Shown piece by piece: positions 1 to 6,246 of a stretch of DNA of 7,907 bases. Each line of letters starts with the position of its first letter. Position 1 is the first letter of the stretch. The position numbers and the translations under genes were made by a program. The notes beneath the pieces are model-generated. The model made no database searches, was not told the DNA's origin, and worked only from the letters and a program-made list of their open reading frames with translations. This DNA is from Clostridiales bacterium (GTDB taxonomy: Bacteria; Bacillota; Clostridia; Peptostreptococcales; JAAYPU01), in NCBI GenBank assembly GCA_012519645.1, contig JAAYPU010000259.1:1-7907 (forward strand), in the 5' to 3' direction.

Positions 1-98
1 CATTGAAATATTTGCCTTGCTCTGAACCTTTTCTCGCCGAAACTTATAAAAAGTTCTTCCATCTCAGGCAATAAATAATTTTTAATGTTTATTTTCAT
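1..98 (-). CDS. rlmN: 23S rRNA (adenine-C2)-methyltransferase RlmN, N-terminal fragment
   Basis: This is an open frame of 32 codons starting at ATG 96-98 and running off the window edge. The residues after the start include LLPEMEELF, then FGEKRFRARQIFQ. The G-E-x-x-[FY]-R-A-[KR]-Q-[IL]-[FY] signature is the well-known N-terminal segment of RlmN, the radical-SAM enzyme that methylates A2503 of 23S rRNA and certain tRNAs. The radical-SAM CxxxCxxC cluster would lie beyond the window, so the catalytic part cannot be seen. The gene starts 18 bases after the stop of the parvulin gene, on the same strand, which suggests one transcript. The ribosome binding site is weak (GGGTGTGATC). A Cfr-type relative is the main alternative, because it shares this N-terminal region. 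Confidence 0.78.
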   Translation of the reverse strand, partial: MKINIKNYLLPEMEELFISFGEKRFRARQIFQ

Positions 99-116
99 AT
101 ATATTGATCACACCCA

Positions 117-878
117 TTAAATATGGTCAATTAATGCATCATTAACATCCACTGAGTATTTTTCCTTTAGCTTCATAGCCAGCTGATTAAAAACAGAGCT
201 CCTCTCTTTTTGAATAAGAAACTGCCTGATTTGGTTCTTCATTTCTTCATAAGACATTTCCTGATTTCTTCTTTCTTCAAGCTTAATAATATGGTACCCA
301 AACTGAGTTTTAACAGCTCCGCTCATTTCACCTTCTTCTAAATCAAAGGCAGCTTTTTCAAATTCAAGAACCATGCTTCCTCTTTCGAAAAATCCTAAAT
401 CGCCTCCATTATCCTTAGAAGGACATTTTGAATATTCAAAGGCTGCTTCTTCAAAACTTTTACCACTTTTTATTTCATCCAGTATTTCATTTGCTTTTTC
501 TTCACTGTCTACTAAAATATGCCTTGCTCTGATAGCTTCATAGGCTTCAAAAGCGCCTTTATTTTCATCAAAATAGGCTTTAATATCGTCTTCTTTCACT
601 TCAACACTATCAAGAATTTTTTGTATATAATATTCCTTAAGCCTTTCTATTTTAACATCATCCATTATCCGAACAAATTCTTCCTCTTGATCTAACTTTT
701 CTTCAATAGCGTTCTGATACATCATTTCCTGTAAAATCATCCAATCCAACAAATCTTTCTGACCGTTAGGTGTCTCCAGCATCTGTAATTGTTCTTGTGA
801 CATAAAACGTCTTACGCCTTGGATGTCTTCAAGATAAATCTCTCTCTCTCCAACCTTAGCAATTAAATTTTTTTCCAT
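117..878 (-). CDS. Parvulin-type (PpiC) peptidyl-prolyl cis-trans isomerase
   Basis: A 253-residue protein. Residues 1-110 are a charged, mostly helical SurA/PrsA-like N-terminal region beginning IAKVGEREIYLEDI. Residues about 116-203 form the parvulin rotamase domain: ARHILV (His120), KCPSKDNGGDLGFFERG (Cys152), FEKAAFDLEEGE and FGYHIIKLEE (His196). Cys152 and the two histidines sit where parvulins carry their active-site residues. A helical tail of about 50 residues follows. There is no signal peptide or lipobox, so unlike PrsA this is expected to be a cytoplasmic foldase/isomerase. The ATG start is well supported by GGAGGAG about 7 bases upstream. It is divergent from the flavin reductase gene and lies just upstream of rlmN. 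Its client proteins are not predictable from the sequence. Confidence 0.9.
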   Translation of the reverse strand: MEKNLIAKVGEREIYLEDIQGVRRFMSQEQLQMLETPNGQKDLLDWMILQEMMYQNAIEEKLDQEEEFVRIMDDVKIERLKEYYIQKILDSVEVKEDDIKAYFDENKGAFEAYEAIRARHILVDSEEKANEILDEIKSGKSFEEAAFEYSKCPSKDNGGDLGFFERGSMVLEFEKAAFDLEEGEMSGAVKTQFGYHIIKLEERRNQEMSYEEMKNQIRQFLIQKERSSVFNQLAMKLKEKYSVDVNDALIDHI

Positions 879-985
879 CTTTACTCCTCCATTTGTGTAT
901 ATTGAGATTTAGAAGTATTTCAATTACTCATTTTATTGCTCGCGCACCATGTAATAAAAATCCAAATCTTTTAACCTCTAAATCC

Positions 986-991
986 ATTATA
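986..991 (-). promoter_or_regulatory. Candidate -10 box for the parvulin gene
   Basis: On the minus strand this reads TATAAT, preceded by CATG and about 110 bases upstream of the parvulin start. I see no good -35 at 16-18 bases. The region is AT-rich, so the match is only suggestive. Confidence 0.3.
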
Positions 992-1084
992 CATGAAAAG
1001 TTTAACTATCCTATATTTTTATTTGTAAATATAATTATTTTATGTATTTTTCTCTAAAACATAAGCAATAATTTTCCATTATTA

Positions 1085-1093
1085 TGTTATAAT
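1085..1093 (+). promoter_or_regulatory. Extended -10 promoter of the flavin reductase gene
   Basis: TGTTATAAT is a perfect extended -10 element (TGnTATAAT) with no clear -35, as expected for this promoter class. It would start transcription near 1100 and give a leader of about 75 bases. That leader contains a small hairpin (CTTCT at 1116-1120, AGAAG at 1126-1130). The surrounding bases resemble the promoter of the rubredoxin gene at 1880-1890. Confidence 0.6.
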
Positions 1094-1158
1094 AGTAAAA
1101 TACATTAATGATTATCTTCTATAAAAGAAGGGTATAGAAATAATTGAATAAAAAAAAT

Positions 1159-1166
1159 GAAGGGAG
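1159..1166 (+). promoter_or_regulatory. Ribosome binding site that sets the flavin reductase start
   Basis: GAAGGGAG lies 8 bases before ATG 1175-1177. It overlaps the codons that follow the alternative in-frame ATG at 1157, which itself has only an A-run upstream. The 1175 start is therefore preferred. Confidence 0.7.
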
Positions 1167-1174
1167 CACATAGA

Positions 1175-1681
1175 ATGAATCTTAATGCATTACGAAACAT
1201 GAGTTATGGTATGTACATCGTTTCTTCCGGTAAAGATGGCCTCGGCAATGGACAAATTGCAAATACAGTTTTTCAAATCACCTCAGACCCCACTGTAATA
1301 GGCGTCAGTATAAATAAACAGAATCTAACCCATGAATTCATTGAAAAATCTAAAGGATTTAGCCTTTCTATTTTAAATACGGATGCCGATTTTAAATTCA
1401 TTGGTAATTTTGGATTTAAGAGCGGTCGGGATATTGATAAATTTCAAAATATAAATGTAAAACATACTTCTTTGGATATACCTGTTGTATTGGATAATAC
1501 CTGCGCTTGGATAGAATGTAAGGTCATCAATTCTGTAGACTGCGGAACACACACATTGTTTTTAGGTGAGCTGACAGACTGCGATGTACTAAACGAATCT
1601 GAACCCATGACATATAGCTATTATCATAAAGTGGTCAAGGGTAAATCTCCAAAAACCGCACCGACATTTATAAATAACTAA
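1175..1681 (+). CDS. FMN-binding flavin reductase, Hrb N-terminal-domain type
   Basis: A 168-residue protein from ATG 1175, chosen over an in-frame ATG at 1157 because the ribosome binding site lies between them. It is a single flavin-reductase split-barrel domain: NGQIANTVFQITSDP (about 25-39), SINKQNLTHEFI (45-56), FGFKSGRDIDKF (79-90), GTHTLFLGEL (124-133) and EPMTYSYYHKV (143-153). From memory, these segments closely follow the N-terminal domain of clostridial high-molecular-weight rubredoxin (Hrb), which passes electrons from NAD(P)H via FMN to a C-terminal rubredoxin domain. Here the protein stops at KTAPTFINN, about where Hrb would continue into rubredoxin, and a separate rubredoxin gene lies 268 bases downstream. 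The likely role is NAD(P)H:rubredoxin electron transfer for O2 or NO reduction in the cytoplasm. A general flavin reductase is the alternative. Confidence 0.88.
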   Translation: MNLNALRNMSYGMYIVSSGKDGLGNGQIANTVFQITSDPTVIGVSINKQNLTHEFIEKSKGFSLSILNTDADFKFIGNFGFKSGRDIDKFQNINVKHTSLDIPVVLDNTCAWIECKVINSVDCGTHTLFLGELTDCDVLNESEPMTYSYYHKVVKGKSPKTAPTFINN

Positions 1682-1713
1682 TAACTAAAAGATAAGAACT
1701 AATAGTTAAGGAA

Positions 1714-1737
1714 GAAATTTTGCCTTAGCAAAATTTC
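1714..1737. repeat. Perfect hairpin core of locus 1
   Basis: GAAATTTTGC (1714-1723) and its exact reverse complement GCAAAATTTC (1728-1737) flank a CTTA loop. No T-tract follows on the plus strand, so it is not a typical intrinsic terminator, although it could weakly end the flavin reductase transcript. The hairpin at 7726-7748 has nearly the same arms. Confidence 0.8.
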
Positions 1738-1803
1738 TACATTAAATCATTAACAGTTGTTGAACAATAGTATAGTCTTAATAATTCAATTATCAATTAC
1801 CCT

Positions 1804-1873
1804 AATCACTAATCACTAATCACTAACCACTAATCACTAATCACTAATCACTAATCACTAATCACTAATCACT
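1804..1873. repeat. Tandem array of ten AATCACT heptads
   Basis: Ten contiguous 7-base units; nine are AATCACT and the fourth is AACCACT (1825-1831). There are no spacers, so it is not a CRISPR array. The last unit overlaps the first base of the candidate operator/promoter of the rubredoxin-fprA operon. Such a uniform array can change copy number by slippage. Confidence 0.95.
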
Positions 1874-1890
1874 TATAATTATGTTAAAAT
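1873..1890 (+). promoter_or_regulatory. Rubredoxin-fprA promoter with candidate PerR-like operator
   Basis: TTATAATTATGTTAA (1873-1887) matches the PerR box TTATAATnATTATAA, as I recall it, at 12 of 14 defined positions: the first half perfectly, the second at 5 of 7. Overlapping it is an extended -10, TGTTAAAAT (1882-1890), with no clear -35. PerR control of rubredoxin and flavodiiron genes is known in solventogenic clostridia, so the placement is plausible. The AT-rich context raises the chance of a random match. Confidence 0.5.
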
Positions 1891-1949
1891 GGGTAAAAAT
1901 TAAAACTATAGCCCTAAAATAAATTTAATGGATGAAAGGAAAGATTAAT

Positions 1950-2108
1950 ATGAAAAATTATGTATGTACAATATGCGGATATGTGTACGACCCCGAAATA
2001 GGAGATCCTGACAACGGAGTAGCACCCGGTACGGCTTTCGAAGATATTAGCGACGATTGGGTATGCCCTGTCTGCGGAGCAGGTAAAGACTCTTTTGAGG
2101 AGGAATAA
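1950..2108 (+). CDS. Rubredoxin
   Basis: A 52-residue protein, MKNYVCTICGYVYDP through DDWVCPVCGAGKDSFEEE. Cys6, Cys9, Cys39 and Cys42 form the two CxxCG knuckles that hold a single iron. The aromatic core (Tyr4, Tyr11, Tyr13, Trp37) and the GDPDNGVAPGT loop are canonical, and the length is normal. It is a small cytoplasmic one-electron carrier. It sits one base upstream of the flavodiiron protein start, so the two are translationally coupled; it is the expected electron donor to that protein and acceptor from the flavin reductase upstream. Ribosome binding site AAAGGA lies 9 bases before the ATG. The sequence also closely resembles the C-terminal rubredoxin domain of Hrb proteins, which raises the possibility that gene and upstream neighbour were once one reading frame. 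Confidence 0.97.
   Translation: MKNYVCTICGYVYDPEIGDPDNGVAPGTAFEDISDDWVCPVCGAGKDSFEEE
2097..2103 (+). promoter_or_regulatory. Ribosome binding site of fprA inside the rubredoxin gene
   Basis: GAGGAGG lies within the last rubredoxin codons, 6 bases before ATG 2110. It rules out the in-frame TTG at 2095, which precedes it, and indicates translational coupling. Confidence 0.85.
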
Positions 2109-2109
2109 C

Positions 2110-3225
2110 ATGTCAGCTGTAAAAATAGCCGATAATATATATTGGGTAGGAGCAGTTGACTTTGATTCAAGGGAATTTCATGGATACGAAATACCTTATG
2201 GTACTACATACAATGCATATCTTATAGTGGATGAAAAAATAACGCTGATAGATACTGTAAAAGAAAAATTTTCAAATACTTTGATTCAAAATATTTCCGA
2301 AATCGTAGACCCTGCAAGAATTGATTATGTTCTTGCAAACCATGTAGAACCTGACCACTCCGGTGGTCTTGATTCTATTTTAGATATCGCCAAAGCCGCA
2401 CAGCTAATCACTTGTTCTAATGGAGAAAAAGGTTTAAGAGCATACTATCATCAAGATTGGAATTTTAAAATAGTTAAATCCGGTGATATTCTAAACACAG
2501 GCCGATACAATCTTGAATTTATTCAAACCCCCATGGTACATTGGCCCGATAACATGATGGTCTATCTTGAAGATACGCAAATGCTCTTTTCAAATGATGC
2601 CTTCGGACAGCACTATGCATCCAAGGAAAGATTTGATTTTGAAGTAGATGAGAAAATTACTCTCGAACGAGCAAAGGATTATTATGCAAACATCGTACTG
2701 CCCTTTGATGCCCCTGTTAAAAAAATATTTGCAGATTTAGAGGGAAAAGACATATCTATGATTCTACCCAGTCATGGACTCATCCTAAAAAACACTCTTA
2801 CAAAAATATTAGGAAAATATAAGGATTGGTCCGATAATATAACTAATGAAAATGAAGCAGTTATAGTATATGACAGTATGTGGGGATCTACTAAAGAAAT
2901 GGCTGAAAAAATAGCTGAAGATTTCGAAAAGAAAGGTATTCAAACAAAAACATTCTATCTAAAAGAGCACCATGTTTCCGAAATCATGAGTCATATCATA
3001 GAAGCTAAATATATTTGCGTAGGTTCCTCCACACTGAATAGACAAATGCTCCCCAATGTTGCTGCATTTCTCACTTATATGAAAGGATTAGCTCCCAAGA
3101 ATAGAATCGGACTCGCCTTTGGCTCCTATGGCTGGAGCGGAGAAAGCATAAAATATGTCAACGAAGAGCTTGAGGAATGTAAGTTTGAGATGATGGAACC
3201 TATTAAACGACAATATAAAAACTAA
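2110..3225 (+). CDS. fprA: Flavodiiron protein (A-type; O2/NO reductase)
   Basis: A 371-residue protein from ATG 2110. Residues 1-245 are the metallo-beta-lactamase-like diiron domain. The expected ligands are all visible: His78, Glu80, Asp82 (NHVEPDH), His144 (MVHWPD), Asp163 (SNDAFG) and His222 (PSHG). Residues about 250-371 are a flavodoxin domain with an FMN-phosphate loop DSMWGSTKEMA, the segment GSSTLNRQMLPN and GSYGWSGES. It is expected to take electrons from rubredoxin and reduce O2 to water or NO to N2O in the cytoplasm. Oddity: the protein ends MMEPIKRQYKN. Family members I recall continue about 25-30 residues after this point with a final helix (roughly YVPxEEDLxxC...). Here a stop is followed at once by the terminator stem, so the last flavodoxin helix seems to be missing. 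Confidence 0.95.
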   Translation: MSAVKIADNIYWVGAVDFDSREFHGYEIPYGTTYNAYLIVDEKITLIDTVKEKFSNTLIQNISEIVDPARIDYVLANHVEPDHSGGLDSILDIAKAAQLITCSNGEKGLRAYYHQDWNFKIVKSGDILNTGRYNLEFIQTPMVHWPDNMMVYLEDTQMLFSNDAFGQHYASKERFDFEVDEKITLERAKDYYANIVLPFDAPVKKIFADLEGKDISMILPSHGLILKNTLTKILGKYKDWSDNITNENEAVIVYDSMWGSTKEMAEKIAEDFEKKGIQTKTFYLKEHHVSEIMSHIIEAKYICVGSSTLNRQMLPNVAAFLTYMKGLAPKNRIGLAFGSYGWSGESIKYVNEELEECKFEMMEPIKRQYKN

Positions 3226-3226
3226 A

Positions 3227-3256
3227 AAATTGCAGCTGATAAATCAGCTGCAATTT
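3227..3256. terminator. Bidirectional intrinsic terminator between fprA and dctM
   Basis: A perfect 13-bp stem, AAATTGCAGCTGA (3227-3239) and TCAGCTGCAATTT (3244-3256), with a TAAA loop. T-rich DNA follows on the plus side and an A-run (TTTTTT on the minus strand) on the other. It can therefore end transcripts of both converging operons. Confidence 0.9.
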
Positions 3257-3270
3257 ATTTATTTATTTAA

Positions 3271-3286
3271 TTTATAACGTTATAAA
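3271..3286. repeat. Perfect 16-bp palindrome
   Basis: TTTATAACGTTATAAA has no central spacer. It lies 9 bases beyond the dctM stop, in the gap between the two converging operons. With no loop it is a poor RNA hairpin and looks more like a protein-binding site, but no promoter is evident beside it. The role is unknown. Confidence 0.5.
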
Positions 3287-3295
3287 TCTTATAGA

Positions 3296-4591
3296 CTATT
3301 TTGCCATCATACTTGGTAATACTGTAGCTATTTGCGGGAAGAAAATCAATAAGAAAGTAGATACAGCCAGAGCGATCCAGAATGGAATAACTCCTCTAAA
3401 AACAGTCTCCAATCTAATTTTCGTTATACCTGATGTAATGATTGCTACTATACCAACCGGTGGTGTCAGGAATCCTATCAGCAGCATCAAAATAGTAATT
3501 TCACCGTACCATATACCGCTATATCCGGCTTTGATGATCAATGGATAGAACATTGGCGTAAAGATAACTAAAATAGCCATTGCATCCATGAAGAATCCGG
3601 CAACAAAATAACAAACAAAGATAGCTGTCATAAGCACTAATGGTGGTAGGTCTATGAAATAAGTAATGATAAATTGAGGAATTTTGGTTACAGATAAGAA
3701 GTTACCGAATGTAACGCCTCCTACAAGGAGAATCATCAGCATGGAAACTATTTTAACTGTACCCAGTAATGCTTCATAGAATCCCTTAAATGTAAATCTT
3801 CTACCTGCTATACTTACCAATAAGGCTACAAATGCACCAATGGCACCGCCTTCAGTAGGAGTAAAGATACCTGCAAACATACCGCCGATACTAAGAATAA
3901 ATATCGTAGGAACCGGCCATATGAGCTTAATTGAACTGAACTTTTCTTTCCATGTAGTACGTGTTGTTCCGGGAGCAAGCTCAGGCTTCCATATAACTAA
4001 AATGTAGCATGTAATAGCTAACAGGAACGCTGTCATAAGACCCGGTAATACCCCGCCTACCAATAACTGCCCGATAGATTCCTCTGTCAACAATCCGTAA
4101 ATAATCAAAACGGAGCTTGGAGGAATTAAGATACCAAGCGTACTTCCGGAAGCTACGCAGCCTGAAGATAATCTGTCGTCATAATTCGCAGCACGCATTT
4201 CAGGAACTGCTACATTTGCAATAGTTGCTGTTGTTGCAATAACTGAACCTGAAACGGCAGCAAATGCCGCACAAGTTGCGATAGTTGCAATAGAAAGACC
4301 TCCTCGAATATGACCCATCCAAGCATTAAAGCCTTGGAACAGGTCCTTGCCTAAGCCGGTGTGACCCAGCAGCATTCCCATCAATGTAAACATCGGGATA
4401 ACGCTCAATCCATAGTTATGCGCATTATTAAAGAGGTCTGTTCCTAATTTACCAAATGCGGCTGTAGGACCAATAATTATTCCATAACCTACCGTTCCTA
4501 CCAACATCATAACAAATCCGATAGGTATGTTTAAAAACATCAATATAAAAAGAGCAATAATACCCATTAAACCAATTAACTCAGGACTCAT
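3296..4591 (-). CDS. dctM: TRAP transporter large permease subunit (DctM family)
   Basis: A 431-residue integral membrane protein rich in hydrophobic segments, as expected for the 12 or so helices of DctM. Family motifs are visible: the GGLSIATIATCAAFAAVSGS stretch from residue 97, VAVPEM (127-132), GSTLGILIPPS (149-159) and, in the second half, GFLTPPVG (373-380). It forms the Na+-driven translocation channel with DctQ and receives substrate from the DctP binding protein. The ATG lies inside the end of dctQ (11-base overlap) with AAAGGAG about 10 bases upstream, so translation of the two is coupled. It is the last gene of the operon, followed by the bidirectional terminator. The substrate (a C4-dicarboxylate, keto acid, sugar acid or other carboxylate) cannot be told from sequence. 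Confidence 0.95.
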   Translation of the reverse strand: MSPELIGLMGIIALFILMFLNIPIGFVMMLVGTVGYGIIIGPTAAFGKLGTDLFNNAHNYGLSVIPMFTLMGMLLGHTGLGKDLFQGFNAWMGHIRGGLSIATIATCAAFAAVSGSVIATTATIANVAVPEMRAANYDDRLSSGCVASGSTLGILIPPSSVLIIYGLLTEESIGQLLVGGVLPGLMTAFLLAITCYILVIWKPELAPGTTRTTWKEKFSSIKLIWPVPTIFILSIGGMFAGIFTPTEGGAIGAFVALLVSIAGRRFTFKGFYEALLGTVKIVSMLMILLVGGVTFGNFLSVTKIPQFIITYFIDLPPLVLMTAIFVCYFVAGFFMDAMAILVIFTPMFYPLIIKAGYSGIWYGEITILMLLIGFLTPPVGIVAIITSGITKIRLETVFRGVIPFWIALAVSTFLLIFFPQIATVLPSMMAK

Positions 4592-5087
4592 CTGCCATCT
4601 CTCCTTTGTTGAAGTTTATTACGCTATCTATTAGTTCATATAGTAGAATCAAAGCAAGTGCTCCTACCCCAATTGCACTGATATATATCCACGGTGCAAC
4701 CGGTAATCTCAGAACACTGGTTATCTGCTTGTTGGCAGCAACACGAGCAGCATAAAGCACTGTATTATAAAATACTAAGCTGAATAGTACTGTACTCACT
4801 AAATAACTTAAAACTCTTAGAACATGTCTGACTATCCTTGGAAATTTATCATACAGAATACTTATACCTAAATTTTCTCCTTCGATTTCTGCATATGCCA
4901 AACCTAAAGTAACAATGAATACCAGTCCGATTTTTGTTATTTCAAATGTTCCCGGAATAGGCATGTGTAAAAACCTTCTGCCTAAAACATCTCCAACTGT
5001 TAAAAACATCATAATTGCAGATATAATTCCACCGATAGCAGCGAGGAACACTGAAAGCTTTCTAACAATTTTTGTTATCGTTTGCAT
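4581..5087 (-). CDS. dctQ: TRAP transporter small permease subunit (DctQ family)
   Basis: A 168-residue protein with four predicted membrane helices at about residues 12-34, 50-67, 92-115 and 133-155, the standard DctQ layout. RRFLHMPIPGTFEITK after helix 1 fits the family's short polar loop. It pairs with DctM to form the membrane part of the transporter. I chose ATG 5085-5087 because a strong GGAGGTG lies 5-6 bases before it; a GTG at 5105 is in frame but lies upstream of that site. The end overlaps dctM by 11 bases. A hairpin of 31 bases separates it from dctP upstream. Confidence 0.92.
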   Translation of the reverse strand: MQTITKIVRKLSVFLAAIGGIISAIMMFLTVGDVLGRRFLHMPIPGTFEITKIGLVFIVTLGLAYAEIEGENLGISILYDKFPRIVRHVLRVLSYLVSTVLFSLVFYNTVLYAARVAANKQITSVLRLPVAPWIYISAIGVGALALILLYELIDSVINFNKGEMADES

Positions 5088-5092
5088 AAATC

Positions 5093-5099
5093 CACCTCC
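5093..5099 (-). promoter_or_regulatory. Ribosome binding site that sets the dctQ start
   Basis: On the minus strand this is GGAGGTG, 5 bases before ATG at 5087. It excludes the upstream GTG at 5105 as the main start. Confidence 0.75.
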
Positions 5100-5121
5100 G
5101 TCCACTGATATATCTTACTAA

Positions 5122-5152
5122 TTCTGCCTAAGGGAAGAACCCTTAGGCAGAA
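5122..5152 (-). promoter_or_regulatory. Intercistronic hairpin between dctP and dctQ
   Basis: A perfect 13-bp inverted repeat, TTCTGCCTAAGGG (5122-5134) and CCCTTAGGCAGAA (5140-5152), with a 5-base loop. It starts 9 bases after the dctP stop. No T-run follows it on the minus strand, so it is better read as a 3'-protecting or partially attenuating stem. That would let dctP mRNA exceed dctQM mRNA, as is common for binding-protein genes. Confidence 0.75.
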
Positions 5153-5161
5153 AACAACTAA

Positions 5162-6241
5162 CTATTTTTTATATTTAGCTGCACTATCTTTTACTAATTT
5201 GAATGTTGCTTCTCCCGGCAGTCCGTCTTTTTCCATATCAGCTATCCAGCTTGCGATAAGCGGATCTACAAGAGTATGGAATTTGGTCATTTCTTCAGCA
5301 GGTAATTCTGAGAATTTTACACCTTTTTCTTTAGCAGCAGTAATAGCATGGTCTACTTCTGAGTCATAAAGTTTTCCGATTTTTTCTGGGAATTCTGCTA
5401 ACAAATCTTCTATAATCTTTTGATCATCTGGGGAAATCTTAGCCCATGAATTTTTGTTCATAGCCATTACTAACGGTGTAATATACATATTAACTTTTAT
5501 TATATCACTTGTTACTTCGTTAAGTTTAAAGGATGATAATGCAGTGATTGCCATAAAAGTACCATCTGCTATACCACGATCCATAGCATCATACAAATCG
5601 CTTACCGGCAGTGAAACTTCAACAGCACCTAATTCTTTTATAACGTCGTTATAGATAGGACCAGGTGATCTAAGTTTTAATCCTTTTAATTCAGCAACAG
5701 TTTTAATCGGTTTTTTCAGGAAGATATCACCGATATCTGTTCCTCCGAACCATAATAATTTGTAATTTTTATAATCGTATTTTTGTAATGTATCGAACAT
5801 ATCTTTTGCTGTTAAATTAGCTTGCAGAGATGATTCGAACATGAATGGGAACTCAAGTATTGAAGATAACTTGAATCTTCCAGGTGTATAATCAGGTAAT
5901 ACAAAACCGATATCAATTATACCAGCTTCTACTGAGTCCATAACATCAGTAGGTGCAGCTAATCCATTACTTGGATGGATTACTATTTCTACTCTTCCTT
6001 CAGTTTTGTCATATACGTCCTTTGCAAAAGGCTCTAATACATTTGGATGCAATTGATGCATTGGAGACATAAAGTGGTTCAAGTTCAAAGTTACAGGTTT
6101 ATATTCCTGTTTAACTTCTCCGCCACCGGCGTTTCCTGTATCAGTACCGCCATTACCACCTGAACAACCAGTTAGCATAGTAACAACTAGCATTGAGACA
6201 AGAATCAATGAAATAATAATTTTAGATTTTTTGAACAACAA
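5162..6241 (-). CDS. dctP: TRAP transporter substrate-binding lipoprotein (DctP family)
   Basis: About 359 residues from a TTG start at 6239-6241 (a second TTG follows directly). The N-terminus MLFKKSK, a hydrophobic stretch and LTGC (Cys26) form a lipoprotein signal, followed by a Gly/Ser/Asn-rich linker. The DctP fold begins near residue 48. The segment LKGLKLRSPGPIYND contains the conserved Arg (Arg191) that usually clamps the substrate carboxylate; AMDRGIADGTF and the YKLLWFGG segment also fit the family. It is anchored outside the membrane and delivers substrate to DctQM. The frame extends to a TTG at 6292, but that would bury the signal peptide behind a lysine-rich stretch and has no ribosome binding site. 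GGAGGAGGGA at 6247-6256 supports the downstream TTG. Confidence 0.93.
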   Translation of the reverse strand: MLFKKSKIIISLILVSMLVVTMLTGCSGGNGGTDTGNAGGGEVKQEYKPVTLNLNHFMSPMHQLHPNVLEPFAKDVYDKTEGRVEIVIHPSNGLAAPTDVMDSVEAGIIDIGFVLPDYTPGRFKLSSILEFPFMFESSLQANLTAKDMFDTLQKYDYKNYKLLWFGGTDIGDIFLKKPIKTVAELKGLKLRSPGPIYNDVIKELGAVEVSLPVSDLYDAMDRGIADGTFMAITALSSFKLNEVTSDIIKVNMYITPLVMAMNKNSWAKISPDDQKIIEDLLAEFPEKIGKLYDSEVDHAITAAKEKGVKFSELPAEEMTKFHTLVDPLIASWIADMEKDGLPGEATFKLVKDSAAKYKK

Positions 6242-6246
6242 AAAAA

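Larger units (their letters stand above)
1674..1873. repeat. Heptad-repeat intergenic element, locus 1
   Basis: This stretch holds no gene. It opens with five degenerate heptads (ATAACTA at 1674 and again at 1681, then AAAGATA, AGAACTA, ATAGTTA to 1708). A hairpin follows at 1714-1737. From 1738 an unbroken period-7 register runs to the end, for example CAATTAT, CAATTAC, CCTAATC and ACTAATC, passing into a near-perfect array. The first two heptads include the flavin reductase stop codon (1679-1681). The same architecture recurs at 6421-6680 and 7683-7887. Confidence 0.8.

Noticed and set aside
1714..1737. The hairpin as a standard terminator of the flavin reductase gene.
   Set aside because: The stem is AT-rich and is followed by TACATTAAAT rather than a T-tract; its close relative at 7726-7748 lies beyond an independent terminator, so it is better explained as part of the repeat element.
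1804..1873. The regular array could be read as a CRISPR array.
   Set aside because: The units are 7 bases long and contiguous, with no unique spacers and no cas gene nearby.
1914..2170. Minus-strand open frames of 65 and 70 codons.
   Set aside because: They lie opposite the clearly recognisable rubredoxin and the start of fprA, and have no ribosome binding site or family signature.
4915..5654. Plus-strand open frames at 4915-5121 and 5454-5654.
   Set aside because: They are antisense to dctQ and dctP, have no recognisable motif, and arise from the codon pattern of the real genes.
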